From contig NC_020055.1 of assembly GCF_000331025.1 (NCBI RefSeq), forward strand, positions 1,406,370 through 1,470,369: a stretch of DNA of 64,000 bases, given 5' to 3'. Origin of the DNA: Maridesulfovibrio hydrothermalis AM13 = DSM 14728 (lineage in GTDB: Bacteria; Desulfobacterota; Desulfovibrionia; Desulfovibrionales; Desulfovibrionaceae). This document shows positions 38,618-48,342 of the stretch, piece by piece; the first letter of the stretch is position 1; each line of letters opens with the position of its first letter. A model generated the notes under the pieces. The model did no database searches and had not been told where the DNA came from. It saw only the letters and a list, made by a program, of their open reading frames with translations. The translations under genes were made by a program, and so were the position numbers.

Positions 38618-40033
38618 ATGCTTGCGCCCGGCGGGTATAAATTGAAAATGAAAGAGGCCAAAAAGGTTCGTAACACTTTAGCATATCAGAATTCCATGCC
38701 ACCAGAGGTTGTTTTGGAAGAACTTTATGATGTGGTTCCTGTTAATTTTATCGAACGCTATGCCGAGGAAAAGGAAATCCCCGGTGATGACTATTTTAAT
38801 GATTTTGAACGCGGCGAAATCATGTATCCGTCTATGATGAAACCCTTGCGTAAACAGCTGTATGAACAACGACAGCAAGGGTGGCAGGCTGAAAAGCTTC
38901 AGCGTGCCAAAATCAAGCGTGATCTGCATGCCCGGTTTATTCTGGATAATCCTGAGCTTGAGCTGGCTCAGCGGTTACGCAAAACTCAGTATGGCCGTGA
39001 GCTGCTGGAAGAGCTGGATCGGGAGCGGGGTCTAATTTCTCAACCGGCATCAGGAACTGAGGCTGAACTGTATGCAGACTTTGAGCAGGGCTGTGCAGCG
39101 CCGGAGGTTGTCAAAGGAAATCAGGTTGTACAATTTTACGCTGGCCATGCAGATAAACCTTTTTCTCAACTTGAAACAGAGCATGATGAAGACGGAAGAA
39201 TCAGGCGTAAAGTTCTCTCACTATATCCTAAAAGTTACGACATTCAGTATGATTATGATGCCGGAGGAAGGCTTAGAGAGGTCTTGTGTGACGGGCGGAG
39301 AGTGGAGCACTATCAGTACGGAAAGTCCGGTGAAAGGCTCAGCGGGGAAACTCATCAGAAGCCGGTTCGTGCTTTCAGGTATGGTGAGGGGCTGCAATTG
39401 CTTCAGGCTGGAGATGTTAAGTATTCTTATGATGGCGAAGGCCGGTTGATTCTGAAACAGGATAAGGGGCAGGTCACCCGTTATACCTATCTTGAATCCG
39501 GGCCGCTGCATGAAGTTTTCCTGCCGGATGAACGCAGGATTGAATATCTATGTGATCCGGCAGGAAGGCGCATTGCCAAGTCGGTTAACGGCAGGGTTAC
39601 AGAAAAATATCTCTGGGAAGATTTGAGTACGCTCACAGCCGTCACCGACGGCGAGGGGATGAACGCAAAGGAGCTAAGCTATAGCGAAGAGGGTGATCCT
39701 GTTACCATGACCTACAGAGAGCGCACGTATCATTTTGCATCTGATCAGGTTGGTTCCATCTATATGGTTGCAGATGATAATGGAAATGAGTTAAAGCGCG
39801 TTATCTATGACTCTTTCGGTAATATCATAGTTGACAGCGATGAAAGAATTGATATCCCGCTTGGTTTTGCTGCGGGGCTTTTCGACAAAGATACCGGTCT
39901 TATTCATTTCGGATATCGTGAATACGATCCTGAAACAGGTCGATTTACCACTCCTGAATCAACCGTAGAGAATGTCCTTGGAGATTGGGGGCGCAGCCTT
40001 AAAGTGTTTGGTTCAAAGTTTTTTAAACCATAA
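38618..40033 (+). CDS. Short RHS-repeat core protein
   Basis: This 471-residue protein has a charged N-terminal region (1-~165, rich in Glu/Lys/Arg, no signal peptide), then YD repeats (YDIQYDYDAGGRLREV, VKYSYDGEGRLILK, RIEYLCDPAGRRIAK) and an RHS-associated core (SDQVGSIYMVADDNGN, IYDSFGNI, GYREYDPETGRFTTPES). RHS proteins normally carry a variable toxin after the core. Here only ~24 residues follow, so there is no room for a toxin. It may be an orphan or truncated cage, or an ancient remnant. The start follows CAGGAG. Two membrane-protein genes of different base composition follow at once. Confidence 0.82.
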   Translation: MLAPGGYKLKMKEAKKVRNTLAYQNSMPPEVVLEELYDVVPVNFIERYAEEKEIPGDDYFNDFERGEIMYPSMMKPLRKQLYEQRQQGWQAEKLQRAKIKRDLHARFILDNPELELAQRLRKTQYGRELLEELDRERGLISQPASGTEAELYADFEQGCAAPEVVKGNQVVQFYAGHADKPFSQLETEHDEDGRIRRKVLSLYPKSYDIQYDYDAGGRLREVLCDGRRVEHYQYGKSGERLSGETHQKPVRAFRYGEGLQLLQAGDVKYSYDGEGRLILKQDKGQVTRYTYLESGPLHEVFLPDERRIEYLCDPAGRRIAKSVNGRVTEKYLWEDLSTLTAVTDGEGMNAKELSYSEEGDPVTMTYRERTYHFASDQVGSIYMVADDNGNELKRVIYDSFGNIIVDSDERIDIPLGFAAGLFDKDTGLIHFGYREYDPETGRFTTPESTVENVLGDWGRSLKVFGSKFFKP

Positions 40034-40034
40034 T

Positions 40035-40077
40035 TGAGACCACCTCTGTTGGTCTCAGTGGAGGGGCCGGCAGAGGT
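40035..40077 (+). promoter_or_regulatory. Crossed inverted repeats at the RHS/membrane-gene junction
   Basis: TGAGACC (40035-40041) pairs with GGTCTCA (40051-40057), and ACCTCTG (40042-40048) pairs with CAGAGGT (40071-40077). The order a-b-a'-b' could form an H-type pseudoknot that covers the ribosome site and start of the next gene. This is read by eye and not folded. Confidence 0.35.
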
Positions 40078-40738
40078 GCAGACAATACGCGGTTTAATAG
40101 TATATTTTGTAGTTGTTCATAACTTTTACTTACTTAATTTAACTTTTGGCGAGCAAGGAAGTTTTTTTTGGTGGGGCCGTTTTGTGCTGACTTTCGGTTT
40201 GGTTTTTTTGGAGTTTAGCAGAGCAGGGTTGTCAACTAAATGGATCGCAACAAATTCGGGTATCATTTTATTGCTGCTTGCTTTGGGGGTGGCTGACTCA
40301 GGTATGCAGCTTTATGCCCCGATCGGGGGGCTTTACTTCCTTTCTGCTGTATTAAATTTGTTATTGCCGAAACCATCCGTTAGATTTTCTGCAAATACAT
40401 TTAAGGTTGTATTCTTAACTATTCTGATCCTTTTTTTAAATTGTGTACTCGTTATCTTACCAGATTTGTTCAGTGCTGTAGATGCAGAAATTAATTTATT
40501 TGGATGGTTTTATATATCTGTACTTTTTGGGGTGCTCAATGTGGAATTGCTGTGTTTGCCACATATTTCATATTTTGCGGTTGGGAGTAGCGTTTTGTTG
40601 TCGTTTTATGCCCTTATTGCTGGCTGTTACAATGTTTATGACGGAGATGTAACTTATGGTTTTTTGATAATGTTTGTAGCTTTTTTGTGTTTGGGTTCTT
40701 GTGCTGCAAAGTATAGTTTCAGGAGGGGTGGTGTTTAA
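40076..40738 (+). CDS. Unrecognised multi-pass membrane protein (first of pair)
   Basis: I do not recognise this 220-residue protein. It is highly hydrophobic with about seven predicted membrane helices and short loops, without conserved charged motifs. The GTG at 40076 with GGAGGGG upstream is the likely start, although the frame is open back to the RHS stop. Codon use is richer in A/T than in neighbouring genes, with long T-runs, which suggests separate origin. It overlaps the next membrane gene by eight bases. Position right behind an RHS core gene recalls immunity genes of RHS toxins, but two multi-pass proteins are unusual for that. Confidence 0.65.
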   Translation: MQTIRGLIVYFVVVHNFYLLNLTFGEQGSFFWWGRFVLTFGLVFLEFSRAGLSTKWIATNSGIILLLLALGVADSGMQLYAPIGGLYFLSAVLNLLLPKPSVRFSANTFKVVFLTILILFLNCVLVILPDLFSAVDAEINLFGWFYISVLFGVLNVELLCLPHISYFAVGSSVLLSFYALIAGCYNVYDGDVTYGFLIMFVAFLCLGSCAAKYSFRRGGV

Positions 40739-41369
40739 ATTAACATTGGAATATCTTGATGAGATTGTAGCAAAACATAATAAATTACTTTTTGTATGTG
40801 TAGTCGTTTTAACTTTAGCTGGTTTTTGTATAAAATCAGCAGTTCTTTTTAGACTTGTGCTCGCGGCTATGGCGAGTGGTGTCAGCTATTCACTTACACG
40901 CGAAATTGGTGAAAATAGTGAAAACTGCACTCTTGTATTAGTGGTCTCAGTTGTGTCTTTTTTTGTTGTAATAAATTTTATTCCTCTGTTCATCTTCGGG
41001 GCTGAGTTTATTACGTTGAAGTACTTTTTTGGTCTGTATTCTGTGTGCTATTTGAGCGACATTGACTTGAGTTTTAGTACTCTTTTGGTTTTTTCTATGT
41101 TGGCAGTATACATTTTCCCGTATTTTGCAGCATTAATTAAATTTGATTTTAAGCTGATAAAAGCTGCAACCCGTTCCATTAATGAATATGTGCTGCAATT
41201 AATGGTCGGTGTAACGATTGTGCTGGCGTTATTTGTATTAAACTCAATTGCTTATAAGTCAGTGGAAGTTTATACTGCCACGCTCATTGCGAAGGCTGTT
41301 TTGGCTGTTCTGGTGCTGTCTTTATTGTCAGCTTATATGCTGGCTCTCAAACGTAAGGCTCAGAAATAA
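40731..41369 (+). CDS. Unrecognised multi-pass membrane protein (second of pair)
   Basis: This 212-residue protein also matches no family I know. It has about six predicted membrane helices after a short amphipathic N-terminus (FKLTLEYLDEIVAKHNKL) and a basic C-terminal tail (ALKRKAQK). The GTG at 40731 follows a strong AGGAGGGG located within the end of the upstream gene, so the pair is translationally coupled and probably forms a complex. Base composition is as AT-rich as its partner. A short dyad-rich region follows. Confidence 0.65.
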   Translation: MFKLTLEYLDEIVAKHNKLLFVCVVVLTLAGFCIKSAVLFRLVLAAMASGVSYSLTREIGENSENCTLVLVVSVVSFFVVINFIPLFIFGAEFITLKYFFGLYSVCYLSDIDLSFSTLLVFSMLAVYIFPYFAALIKFDFKLIKAATRSINEYVLQLMVGVTIVLALFVLNSIAYKSVEVYTATLIAKAVLAVLVLSLLSAYMLALKRKAQK

Positions 41370-41735
41370 GATTTGTCTCGAAACGGGGCTTTGGCATCTG
41401 TTATCTGAGACGGCCCCTGCATTTCATTGTAAGAAGTTTCTGTTCTCTCATCTCTTTATTTTCCATCCATGCTGCCTCAATAAGTACATTTGGTAATTTG
41501 TGTTGCCGGGCAACGTGAAGAAATATTTCTTCTTTATTTCCAATATTGTTTATAAAACTAATCAATTGCTCTGGGCGTAAGTTTGAAACTAATAGTCTGT
41601 AATTTTAAAAACTTGCCTGTTTATTGATTTTTGAATCCGGCTTTTTTAAGGATTTTATCTTGCATGAGTTGCACGGGAAATATTTATTGTGGTACAACTG
41701 TTATACCGCCTTGTACCTATACCTGTGAGGGATCT
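41370..41735 (+). other. Intergenic region between the membrane pair and the chemoreceptor
   Basis: No gene is supported. At 41375-41417 GTCTC/GAGAC and GGGGC/GCCCC again alternate (a-b-a'-b'), echoing the junction at 40035. No clear terminator is seen. The chemoreceptor frame is open from 41631, but its ribosome site is at 41727. Confidence 0.4.
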
Positions 41736-44156
41736 ATGAAAGTTGCTCCGAAGGTTGTATTGCCGCTAGCATTAACTATATTTATTCTAGGTAGCTTGAG
41801 TGTTTTTATAATTCATTCTTCTTTTGATACGCTGAAAGAAATGCATGTTCGCAGCACTGTCGACAGTGTTTTTTCTTCTGCCCTGATCGGAATAAACAAC
41901 CTGTCTAGATCCGCACAGGAGGCAGCCGCTCCTTTTGCCGGAAACCCTGAGGTTATCAAGGCGTTTGAGATCGCACATAAGGGAGATATTGGAAACGAAC
42001 GCTCTATTCCGTCCCAGAGAGCAAGGGAACTTCTTCGTGAAAGTTTGAAAGAGGAGCTTGAAAGTTATAAATCTGTCAGTGGAAAAAAATTGCGGTTACA
42101 TTTTCATCTGCCCAATGGAAGAAGCCTTGTACGCCTATGGAGAGATAAGCAGGCAAAAAGAAATGGTAAATGGGTGGATATTTCTGATGATATTTCCAGT
42201 TTTCGTAATACGGTACTCGATGTCAACCGGAAAGGAGTTGCACTTGGCGGCATTGAGCTGGGCCGTGGTGGGTTTGCAATCAGGGGAGTTGTTCCCGTCA
42301 AGGATTCTTCCGGCAGAATTTTAGGTTCGGCGGAAGTTTTGAAAAGTTTTGCACCTGTTCTTCATGAGGTGGAGGAAGCGGGAGTCTCAGCCCTGCTTTT
42401 TATGAATAAGGATATGTTGAGTATTGCGACTTCACTGCGTGATGAATCAAAATACCCTATAGTTGATGAAGATTATGTACTTGTGAGCGGAGCGGATAAG
42501 AAGGAAGCACTTTCTCTGATCAATAAGGCACTGCTGGATAAAAGTCGCAAAGAAAGAGTAACCATTCAGTATGAAAATTCAGCACTGGCAACGCTTCCCA
42601 TCCGTGACTACCGAGGTCAGCAGGTGGGGGTGCTGGTGGGAGTGGTTGATCTTAAAAAGATGGCGATGCTGTCCGGGGAGGCCAATTTAATTCTAATTTC
42701 ATGTATTTTGGCAATACTTATCATCCCCACCGGGATTATCTTTTTTATTATACGCGGGCAGGTGGTCACCCCTGTTAATCTGATAAGGCAGAAAATTAAT
42801 GATATCAATGAGGGGGACGCAAATCTCGGTACTTATATTGAAGTTAAATATAATGATGAAATAGGCGACATGACTGTCGAGTTTAATGCTCTGCTGGATA
42901 AGCTGTCTAAAATGATTAATGATATGCAAGTTTATGTAGATGTCGTAAATGAAGTCCCTGATCCTATATTTGTCGTAGATAATGAGTTCAATGTAGTGCT
43001 TGCCAATAAGGCTGTGAGCAATTTTGCAGGACTTGAGGAACAGGTTGTTTTGGGGTCAAAATGCAGCAGTATTTTTAATTCAGAAGTATGTTCTACGGAA
43101 AAATGTCCTGTAGATATGAGTCGTAAGAGTCAGAAGAAAGAGATTTCTGATGTTCTATGCCTGAAAGATAATGCTGATAATGATGTTTATGTTCAACCTG
43201 TTGCAAATATTTTGAGGGACTCAAACGGTAAAGTAATAGGTTCCTTGGAAGTTGCACGTGTTGTCACCGAGCTTGTAATTAAAGAAAATAATATTAATGA
43301 GCAACTTGTTAAAATTAATGAAGTTAATCAGTCCCTGCGTGTTGCTTCGAAGGATATTTTTGATAGTTCTGAAGAGCTTGAAAAGGAAATGGAGACAGTT
43401 AATGATGCTGTCACTGCGCAGCAAAACCTGCTTTCAGATACGGTTGTGTCATTTCAGCAAATGAATTCAAGCGTTCTCGACGTTGCGGAGAATGCTTCTT
43501 TGGCCTCCGATAAATCTTATGAAACTCAAAAGAAGGCGGAAGAGGGAGCTGAGGTTGTTCTCGGAGCCTCTGAAGCGATTACTTCTGTCCAGAAACAGAC
43601 TGGGTTTATGAGTGAAACTATGGATAGGCTGGAAGAACAGGCGAATACAATTGGTGATGTTTTGGGCGTGATTAATGATATTGCAGATCAAACGAATCTT
43701 TTAGCCCTCAATGCTGCAATAGAAGCAGCCAGAGCAGGAGAGGCCGGGCGAGGGTTCGCTGTGGTGGCGGATGAGGTAAGAAAGCTTGCAGAAAAGACCG
43801 TCGAAGCAACGAAAGAGGTCAAGCAAGTTATAAACGGGATTCAGAATCAGGCAAGAAAGTCTAAAGATATAACTGATGAGACGGAGTCGCTTGTCGCTCA
43901 GGCTGCCAAGTTTGCTGTCAGTTCCGGTGAAGCTTTAAAAAATATAGTTGAGCTGGCGCAGGAATCAGCTTCAAGTGTGGAAAATATTGCATCTGCAGCA
44001 GAAGAACAGTCCGCGAGTTCCGAAGGGATTAATAAGGCAATGGAAAAGGTCAATGTACTTGCGGTTGAAGTTTCGGATAGAGTTAGTGGGTCTGTCCGAT
44101 CTCTCGGAGGATTGATCAAGCTTGCCGAGAAGCTTGAAAGCGTATCTAAGGAATAA
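41736..44156 (+). CDS. Methyl-accepting chemotaxis protein with Cache, HAMP and PAS domains
   Basis: This 806-residue chemoreceptor has one membrane helix at 7-27, a large periplasmic sensor (about 30-315) of Cache type (note [15 protein letters not shown], a motif seen in double-Cache receptors), a second helix (316-339) and a HAMP linker (340-395). A PAS domain follows (403-520), with the cysteines [20 protein letters not shown], and then the signalling bundle with the standard tip ([20 protein letters not shown]). The ATG at 41736 after GAGGGA is preferred over starts at 41631 or 41664. The cysteine-rich PAS may sense redox state, while the Cache domain should bind a small extracellular ligand. 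Confidence 0.92.
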   Translation: MKVAPKVVLPLALTIFILGSLSVFIIHSSFDTLKEMHVRSTVDSVFSSALIGINNLSRSAQEAAAPFAGNPEVIKAFEIAHKGDIGNERSIPSQRARELLRESLKEELESYKSVSGKKLRLHFHLPNGRSLVRLWRDKQAKRNGKWVDISDDISSFRNTVLDVNRKGVALGGIELGRGGFAIRGVVPVKDSSGRILGSAEVLKSFAPVLHEVEEAGVSALLFMNKDMLSIATSLRDESKYPIVDEDYVLVSGADKKEALSLINKALLDKSRKERVTIQYENSALATLPIRDYRGQQVGVLVGVVDLKKMAMLSGEANLILISCILAILIIPTGIIFFIIRGQVVTPVNLIRQKINDINEGDANLGTYIEVKYNDEIGDMTVEFNALLDKLSKMINDMQVYVDVVNEVPDPIFVVDNEFNVVLANKAVSNFAGLEEQVVLGSKCSSIFNSEVCSTEKCPVDMSRKSQKKEISDVLCLKDNADNDVYVQPVANILRDSNGKVIGSLEVARVVTELVIKENNINEQLVKINEVNQSLRVASKDIFDSSEELEKEMETVNDAVTAQQNLLSDTVVSFQQMNSSVLDVAENASLASDKSYETQKKAEEGAEVVLGASEAITSVQKQTGFMSETMDRLEEQANTIGDVLGVINDIADQTNLLALNAAIEAARAGEAGRGFAVVADEVRKLAEKTVEATKEVKQVINGIQNQARKSKDITDETESLVAQAAKFAVSSGEALKNIVELAQESASSVENIASAAEEQSASSEGINKAMEKVNVLAVEVSDRVSGSVRSLGGLIKLAEKLESVSKE

Positions 44157-44176
44157 TCAGGAAAGCTGAGGAATTG

Positions 44177-44209
44177 AAAGGCTTACATCTTGTTAGATGT
44201 AAGCCTTTT
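44177..44209 (+). terminator. Terminator after the Cache chemoreceptor
   Basis: A perfect 14-bp stem (AAAGGCTTACATCT and complement) with loop TGTT ends in TTTT. Confidence 0.88.
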
Positions 44210-44332
44210 GTTATTTTAAATACTAAAGTGGTCTTGCGCAATTGCTGTGTGTCCAGATATCACTGAGACTTGTTTTGCAACTCTTCGAAATAAAATTAAA
44301 AAAAGTTGTGACCTCAGAGAATAATTCAGAGC

Positions 44333-45307
44333 TTAACCTTCTGATCCTCCCACTGAAACATTAGGACAGTGACGCGAAACTAGATTTTTCAGGGAAAGTA
44401 CATGTTCACGGTCAGGAGGTGTGGTTCCGTGCAAGGGGTATTCTCGGTCGAGCTGTTCCCATTTGGGTTCGCCTAGGCGGTGGTAGGGTAGAATGTCCAG
44501 CCCTTCAACACTTTCACCAAGTGATTCAACAAATTTAGCAGTTGCTTCAATGTTTTCAGCAGAGTCATTGCAGCTTGGGATGAGCGGGATTCTGATGCGC
44601 ATTTTTTTTCCCATTTCTGCTGCCATTCTGATGTTGCTTAAGATCTGTTCATTCGGTGCACCGGTCAGTTCTTGATGTTTTTCAGAATCCATATGTTTGA
44701 TATCAGTGAGTATCAGATCTGTATGCTCCAGCACTTTTAGAAATGTACCCTGAGTACAAAGGCAGCAGCTTTCAATTGCTGTATGCAGACCGCGTTTTTG
44801 TGCTTCTTTTAATGCGGAAATAAGAAAGTTTGATTGCAAAGTCGGTTCGCCGCCCGAAAAAGTGACCCCGCCGCCGGAGGTGTTATAAAACGGGCGGTCT
44901 CGTTCCACCTCTTCCATGACTTCCTCAACGCTCATGTAGCGGCCGACTATTGTCATAGAGCCTGCATAACATTTTTCAACGCATTCACCGCAGTAGGTGC
45001 ATTTATTCCGGTCAATTTCAACTTTGAAATTTTCTTTAATGACAATAGCCTGCTCTGGGCAAAGTGTAGCGCATTTTACACAGCTGATACAATGGTGCGG
45101 GATGCGCATAATCTCAGGCTTACTGCTCATAGATTCAGGGTTCTGACACCAGCGGCATTCAAGCGGACAGCCTTTTAAAAAAACAAGCGTGCGGATGCCG
45201 TTGCCATCATGGACCGCAAAACGCTGGATATCAAACACCAGTCCTGTAAGCGATGCCTTATTCTTATCATTCAAATTAAATTTATGCTGACGTTCTTTCC
45301 ATCTCAT
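44333..45307 (-). CDS. Glycyl-radical enzyme activating protein
   Basis: This 324-residue radical-SAM activase makes the glycyl radical on the partner dehydratase. The SAM cluster motif is CPLECRWC (CxxxCxxC), in GNGIRTLVFLKGCPLECRW. It is followed by an inserted ferredoxin-like pair of [4Fe-4S] motifs (CISCVKCATLCPE and CTYCGECVEKC), as in activases of diol dehydratases and not in the simpler PflA. The SAM-binding GGE motif is TFSGGEPTLQ. It is last in the operon, about 200 bases after the enzyme gene, with a large hairpin between. Confidence 0.93.
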   Translation of the reverse strand: MRWKERQHKFNLNDKNKASLTGLVFDIQRFAVHDGNGIRTLVFLKGCPLECRWCQNPESMSSKPEIMRIPHHCISCVKCATLCPEQAIVIKENFKVEIDRNKCTYCGECVEKCYAGSMTIVGRYMSVEEVMEEVERDRPFYNTSGGGVTFSGGEPTLQSNFLISALKEAQKRGLHTAIESCCLCTQGTFLKVLEHTDLILTDIKHMDSEKHQELTGAPNEQILSNIRMAAEMGKKMRIRIPLIPSCNDSAENIEATAKFVESLGESVEGLDILPYHRLGEPKWEQLDREYPLHGTTPPDREHVLSLKNLVSRHCPNVSVGGSEG

Positions 45308-45444
45308 ATTTTCTCTCGTTTACTTGTGCCATGCAGGGCACTGGTTTTGATTGATGCACTGCATGTTTTTTTTGAGTGAAAGGTGGTGCTTCCGCTGGTT
45401 TTAATCATTTTAAAAGGGCTAAGGATTTCCGGAAAAGTTATTGA

Positions 45445-45488
45445 AGAGTCCGGAGAATCTCATTTTTACAAAAGGTTCTCCGGACTCT
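45445..45488 (-). promoter_or_regulatory. Intercistronic hairpin between dehydratase and activase genes
   Basis: A 16-bp stem (AGAGTCCGGAGAATCT and complement with a wobble) with a 12-base loop lies 19 bases after the dehydratase stop. No T-run follows on the minus strand, so it is more likely an mRNA stabiliser or partial terminator that keeps activase below enzyme level. Confidence 0.6.
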
Positions 45489-45506
45489 GATGAGGCACAG
45501 GTATAT

Positions 45507-47897
45507 TTAGAAGTTCTGCTCAGTACGGGCGAGGATATCGTCCTGTAATGTTTTATCCAGCGCGGTGAAGAATGCACTGTATCCTGCAACGCGGACAACC
45601 AGTCCTTTGTGTTTTTCAGGGTTGGCCTGAGCATCCAGCAAAGTGTCGCGGCTGATTACGTTGTATTGCACGTGGAAGCCGCCGTTCTGGAAGTATGCTT
45701 CGGTAACAGCCTTGAGGCTTTCCAGTCCTTTTTCACCTTCAATGGCGGTCGGATGGAATTTCTGGTTCAGCAGAGTTCCGTTGGAAGCTATCTCATGATC
45801 AAGTTTTGCAACAGAGAGAACTGAAGCCGTCGGTCCGCAGGAGTCATAACCGGATATGGGGGATACTCCATCAGCCAGAGGTGACCATGCTTTGCGTCCA
45901 TCGGGAGTGGCCATGACGACAGAACCTAAGGGCACGTTGGCAGAAGCAGGGTACAGGCCGGGCTGGAATTTTCCGCCGCGCGGATTGGTGTACTTGTTCA
46001 CTTCTTCGCAGTAAATCAGTGCGGCCTTTTTGGCGATTTCATCTGCGTAATCATCGTCGTTGCCGTATTTGGGAGCGCGGTTCACCAGCATTTGACGCAG
46101 GTCTTCCTGTCCTTCAAAGTCGGTAACGAGTGCCTCCTGAAGCTGTTCAAGGGTAAGGACTTTATCATCAAAGACCAGTTTCTTGATGGCAGTCAGTGAG
46201 TCGCCTGCGTTAGCAACACCAACACCTTGAGGTCCGGTGAAGTTGTAATGCGCTCCGCCTTCCTGCAGGGAGACCCCTTCGGAAATGCAATCATCAACTA
46301 GTGAAGACAGGAACGGAAGCGGGCAATGCTTGCCGTGAGTCATGTCTACCGCGTTGTCGGCTGCCGCCATGAGTTTAACAAAATAAGCAGTCTGCTGAGT
46401 GTAGGAATCCATGAGATCATCAAAGGATTTAAATGTCTTCAGGCTGCCGGATTTAGGACCGAGTTGTTTTCCGGTGCGCTGATCCACACCGTCATTGAGG
46501 CAAAGCTCGATAATTTTAGCCATGTTGTAGAAAGCAGCATCATGCCAGCCTTCCGTTTTGCCGCCCACCTGAGGCTCAACGCAGCCGATGATACCGTAAT
46601 CGCGGGCATCTTCACGCTCCAGACCGCGGGCAAGCAGTGCGGGTACGATGACTCTATCGTTGTAATATGCGGGGTATCCCATACCCATGCGGCTGAGTTC
46701 TGCTGCTTTTTTATAAAGCGGATCAGGTGTTCCCTCATGAATACGAACGGAGAGAGAAGGTGCATAGAGTTTGGTGTTGGCACTGGCTTGCAGAATCAGG
46801 TAGGACATAGTGTTGGTCGCATCGGAGCCATCACGTTTCTGCCCGCCTACGATCAGATTCATGAACATGGGGTATCCGGCGAAAGCCATAGTGGAATTTT
46901 CGTCACGTACTTTGTTGAGTTCAGAAAATTTGACCCAGAGCATATCCAGCATTTCCTGAGCTGATTCTATAGATATGGGATCTGCCAGCAGGAAAGGATT
47001 CATGTATTGGTCAAAGCGCATGGGAGAGATTGAATGGCCGTTTGATTCAATCTGGATAACCAGATGGATGAACCAGAAAGCTTGCAATGCTTCCTGAAAG
47101 CTTTCAGCTGGCTGCGCAGGAACTTTACGGCAGATGCGGGCAATTTCTGTCAGTTCAGCCCTGCGTTCTGAGTCTTCGCAGGAGACAGCCATTTTTTCAG
47201 CCAGTACGGCAAAACGCTCTGCAAATGCGATAACAGCTTTGTTGGCCGTAATTACCGAGTTAAGGAAATGCATTTTGGTGAGCTGAGAAGCATCGGCAAA
47301 GTCGATTTCAGCCAGCTTTTCTTCAGCCTGAGCAATAACGGCATTCAGTCCGAGGGTAAGAGCTTTGTTGTAATCCGCTGAGATGTGACCGACACCATTG
47401 TAAAAGTAGTTACCAACGGTGTATACGACTTCGTTGTGAGCTTCGAGGGATTCCGGAGGCATCATTTCGCTGGCAATTTCGTTTACTGTTTTGCCGTCCC
47501 AGTAGGTGAAAGCTGAGCGCAGTTTTTCTTTTGCTTCTTCGGAGATGAGAAAAACATCAGCGGTTCTTTTTTCCAGACGATCCAATTCCTCTTCGACCCA
47601 CTTGCAGGAAAACTCAGGAAAGATAGGGGCGGAGCGGGGCATGGAGCACTGGTTACCCACTATGATTTCATCGTCCTGAATGAAAATGGACATGCTGGAA
47701 AGGATTTTTTCCAGAGCCTTGGCCCGGCGGATGGGCATGGGCTGCCCTTCTGTTTCTTTGTATGATTCAGTAATAAGTACAGCACGTTCTGCGCAAACAG
47801 CAGGGGTGGTATTCAGAAAGCGGTCAAGAGTTTTATCCACACGTTTGGATGCGCCGACTATTTTAGGTATTTCCACATTGGGTTTATTCTTGGTCAT
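45507..47897 (-). CDS. B12-independent glycyl-radical glycerol/1,2-propanediol dehydratase-type enzyme
   Basis: This 796-residue enzyme is a PFL-like glycyl-radical protein. The radical glycine is G772 (RVAGYSA) and the thiyl cysteine is C439 (GCVEPQ). All residues I know from Clostridium butyricum glycerol dehydratase have equivalents at constant offset: H171 (GVGHISADY), H288-S289 (NGHSISP), E441, D453 (GWHDAAF) and R791 (ARTEQ). That points to dehydration of a vicinal diol (glycerol to 3-hydroxypropanal or 1,2-propanediol to propanal) rather than pyruvate cleavage or choline lysis. Alternatives are the related sulfolyases or hydroxyproline dehydratase. There is no N-terminal encapsulation extension. 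It lies in an operon with a membrane protein, an HbpS-like protein and its activase. Confidence 0.87.
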   Translation of the reverse strand: MTKNKPNVEIPKIVGASKRVDKTLDRFLNTTPAVCAERAVLITESYKETEGQPMPIRRAKALEKILSSMSIFIQDDEIIVGNQCSMPRSAPIFPEFSCKWVEEELDRLEKRTADVFLISEEAKEKLRSAFTYWDGKTVNEIASEMMPPESLEAHNEVVYTVGNYFYNGVGHISADYNKALTLGLNAVIAQAEEKLAEIDFADASQLTKMHFLNSVITANKAVIAFAERFAVLAEKMAVSCEDSERRAELTEIARICRKVPAQPAESFQEALQAFWFIHLVIQIESNGHSISPMRFDQYMNPFLLADPISIESAQEMLDMLWVKFSELNKVRDENSTMAFAGYPMFMNLIVGGQKRDGSDATNTMSYLILQASANTKLYAPSLSVRIHEGTPDPLYKKAAELSRMGMGYPAYYNDRVIVPALLARGLEREDARDYGIIGCVEPQVGGKTEGWHDAAFYNMAKIIELCLNDGVDQRTGKQLGPKSGSLKTFKSFDDLMDSYTQQTAYFVKLMAAADNAVDMTHGKHCPLPFLSSLVDDCISEGVSLQEGGAHYNFTGPQGVGVANAGDSLTAIKKLVFDDKVLTLEQLQEALVTDFEGQEDLRQMLVNRAPKYGNDDDYADEIAKKAALIYCEEVNKYTNPRGGKFQPGLYPASANVPLGSVVMATPDGRKAWSPLADGVSPISGYDSCGPTASVLSVAKLDHEIASNGTLLNQKFHPTAIEGEKGLESLKAVTEAYFQNGGFHVQYNVISRDTLLDAQANPEKHKGLVVRVAGYSAFFTALDKTLQDDILARTEQNF

Positions 47898-47927
47898 TGT
47901 TCCATTCCTCCATTAAAAAGTTATTTA

Positions 47928-48332
47928 TTATTGCTTGTAAGCTGCAAGACCTGCTTCCGCACAGGCTATATCCTGCTCAACACTGCCGCCGCTGACCCCG
48001 ATGCCACCGATGACAGTTCCATTTTTTTTAATAGGCAGTCCGCCTCCGAAAATCACAATCCGTCCGTTGTCTGCGGTGTGGATTCCGTAAAGAGGTTTGC
48101 CCGGCTGGGATACAGACCCCAGTGTTTCGGTTGGTATTTTCACGGCCACGGCGGTGTATGCTTTGTTCAAGGCCAGGTCTATGCTGACCAGCAGGGCATC
48201 ATCCTGTCGAAGCTGGGCTACAAGATTACCACCCTGATCAACCACGGCGATAACCATAGGCACTCCGATTTCATCTGCTTTTCTCTCCGCCGCAGCAATC
48301 ATCTGCTGTGCGAGTTTTGCTGTTACTGACAT
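47928..48332 (-). CDS. HbpS/GlcG-family protein (PduO C-terminal-like)
   Basis: This 134-residue protein belongs to the GlcG/HbpS (DUF336) family, also found as the C-terminal domain of PduO. Typical are PMVIAVVDQGGNLVAQLRQDD and GGLPIKKNGTVIGGIGVSGGSVEQD. Members bind heme or related tetrapyrroles or small metabolites, and are often found near diol or glycolate metabolism. There is no signal peptide. It starts 10 bases after the membrane gene and ends 30 bases before the dehydratase gene, so it is part of that operon. Its exact role is not known. Confidence 0.87.
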   Translation of the reverse strand: MSVTAKLAQQMIAAAERKADEIGVPMVIAVVDQGGNLVAQLRQDDALLVSIDLALNKAYTAVAVKIPTETLGSVSQPGKPLYGIHTADNGRIVIFGGGLPIKKNGTVIGGIGVSGGSVEQDIACAEAGLAAYKQ

Positions 48333-48342
48333 AGGATTCCTT

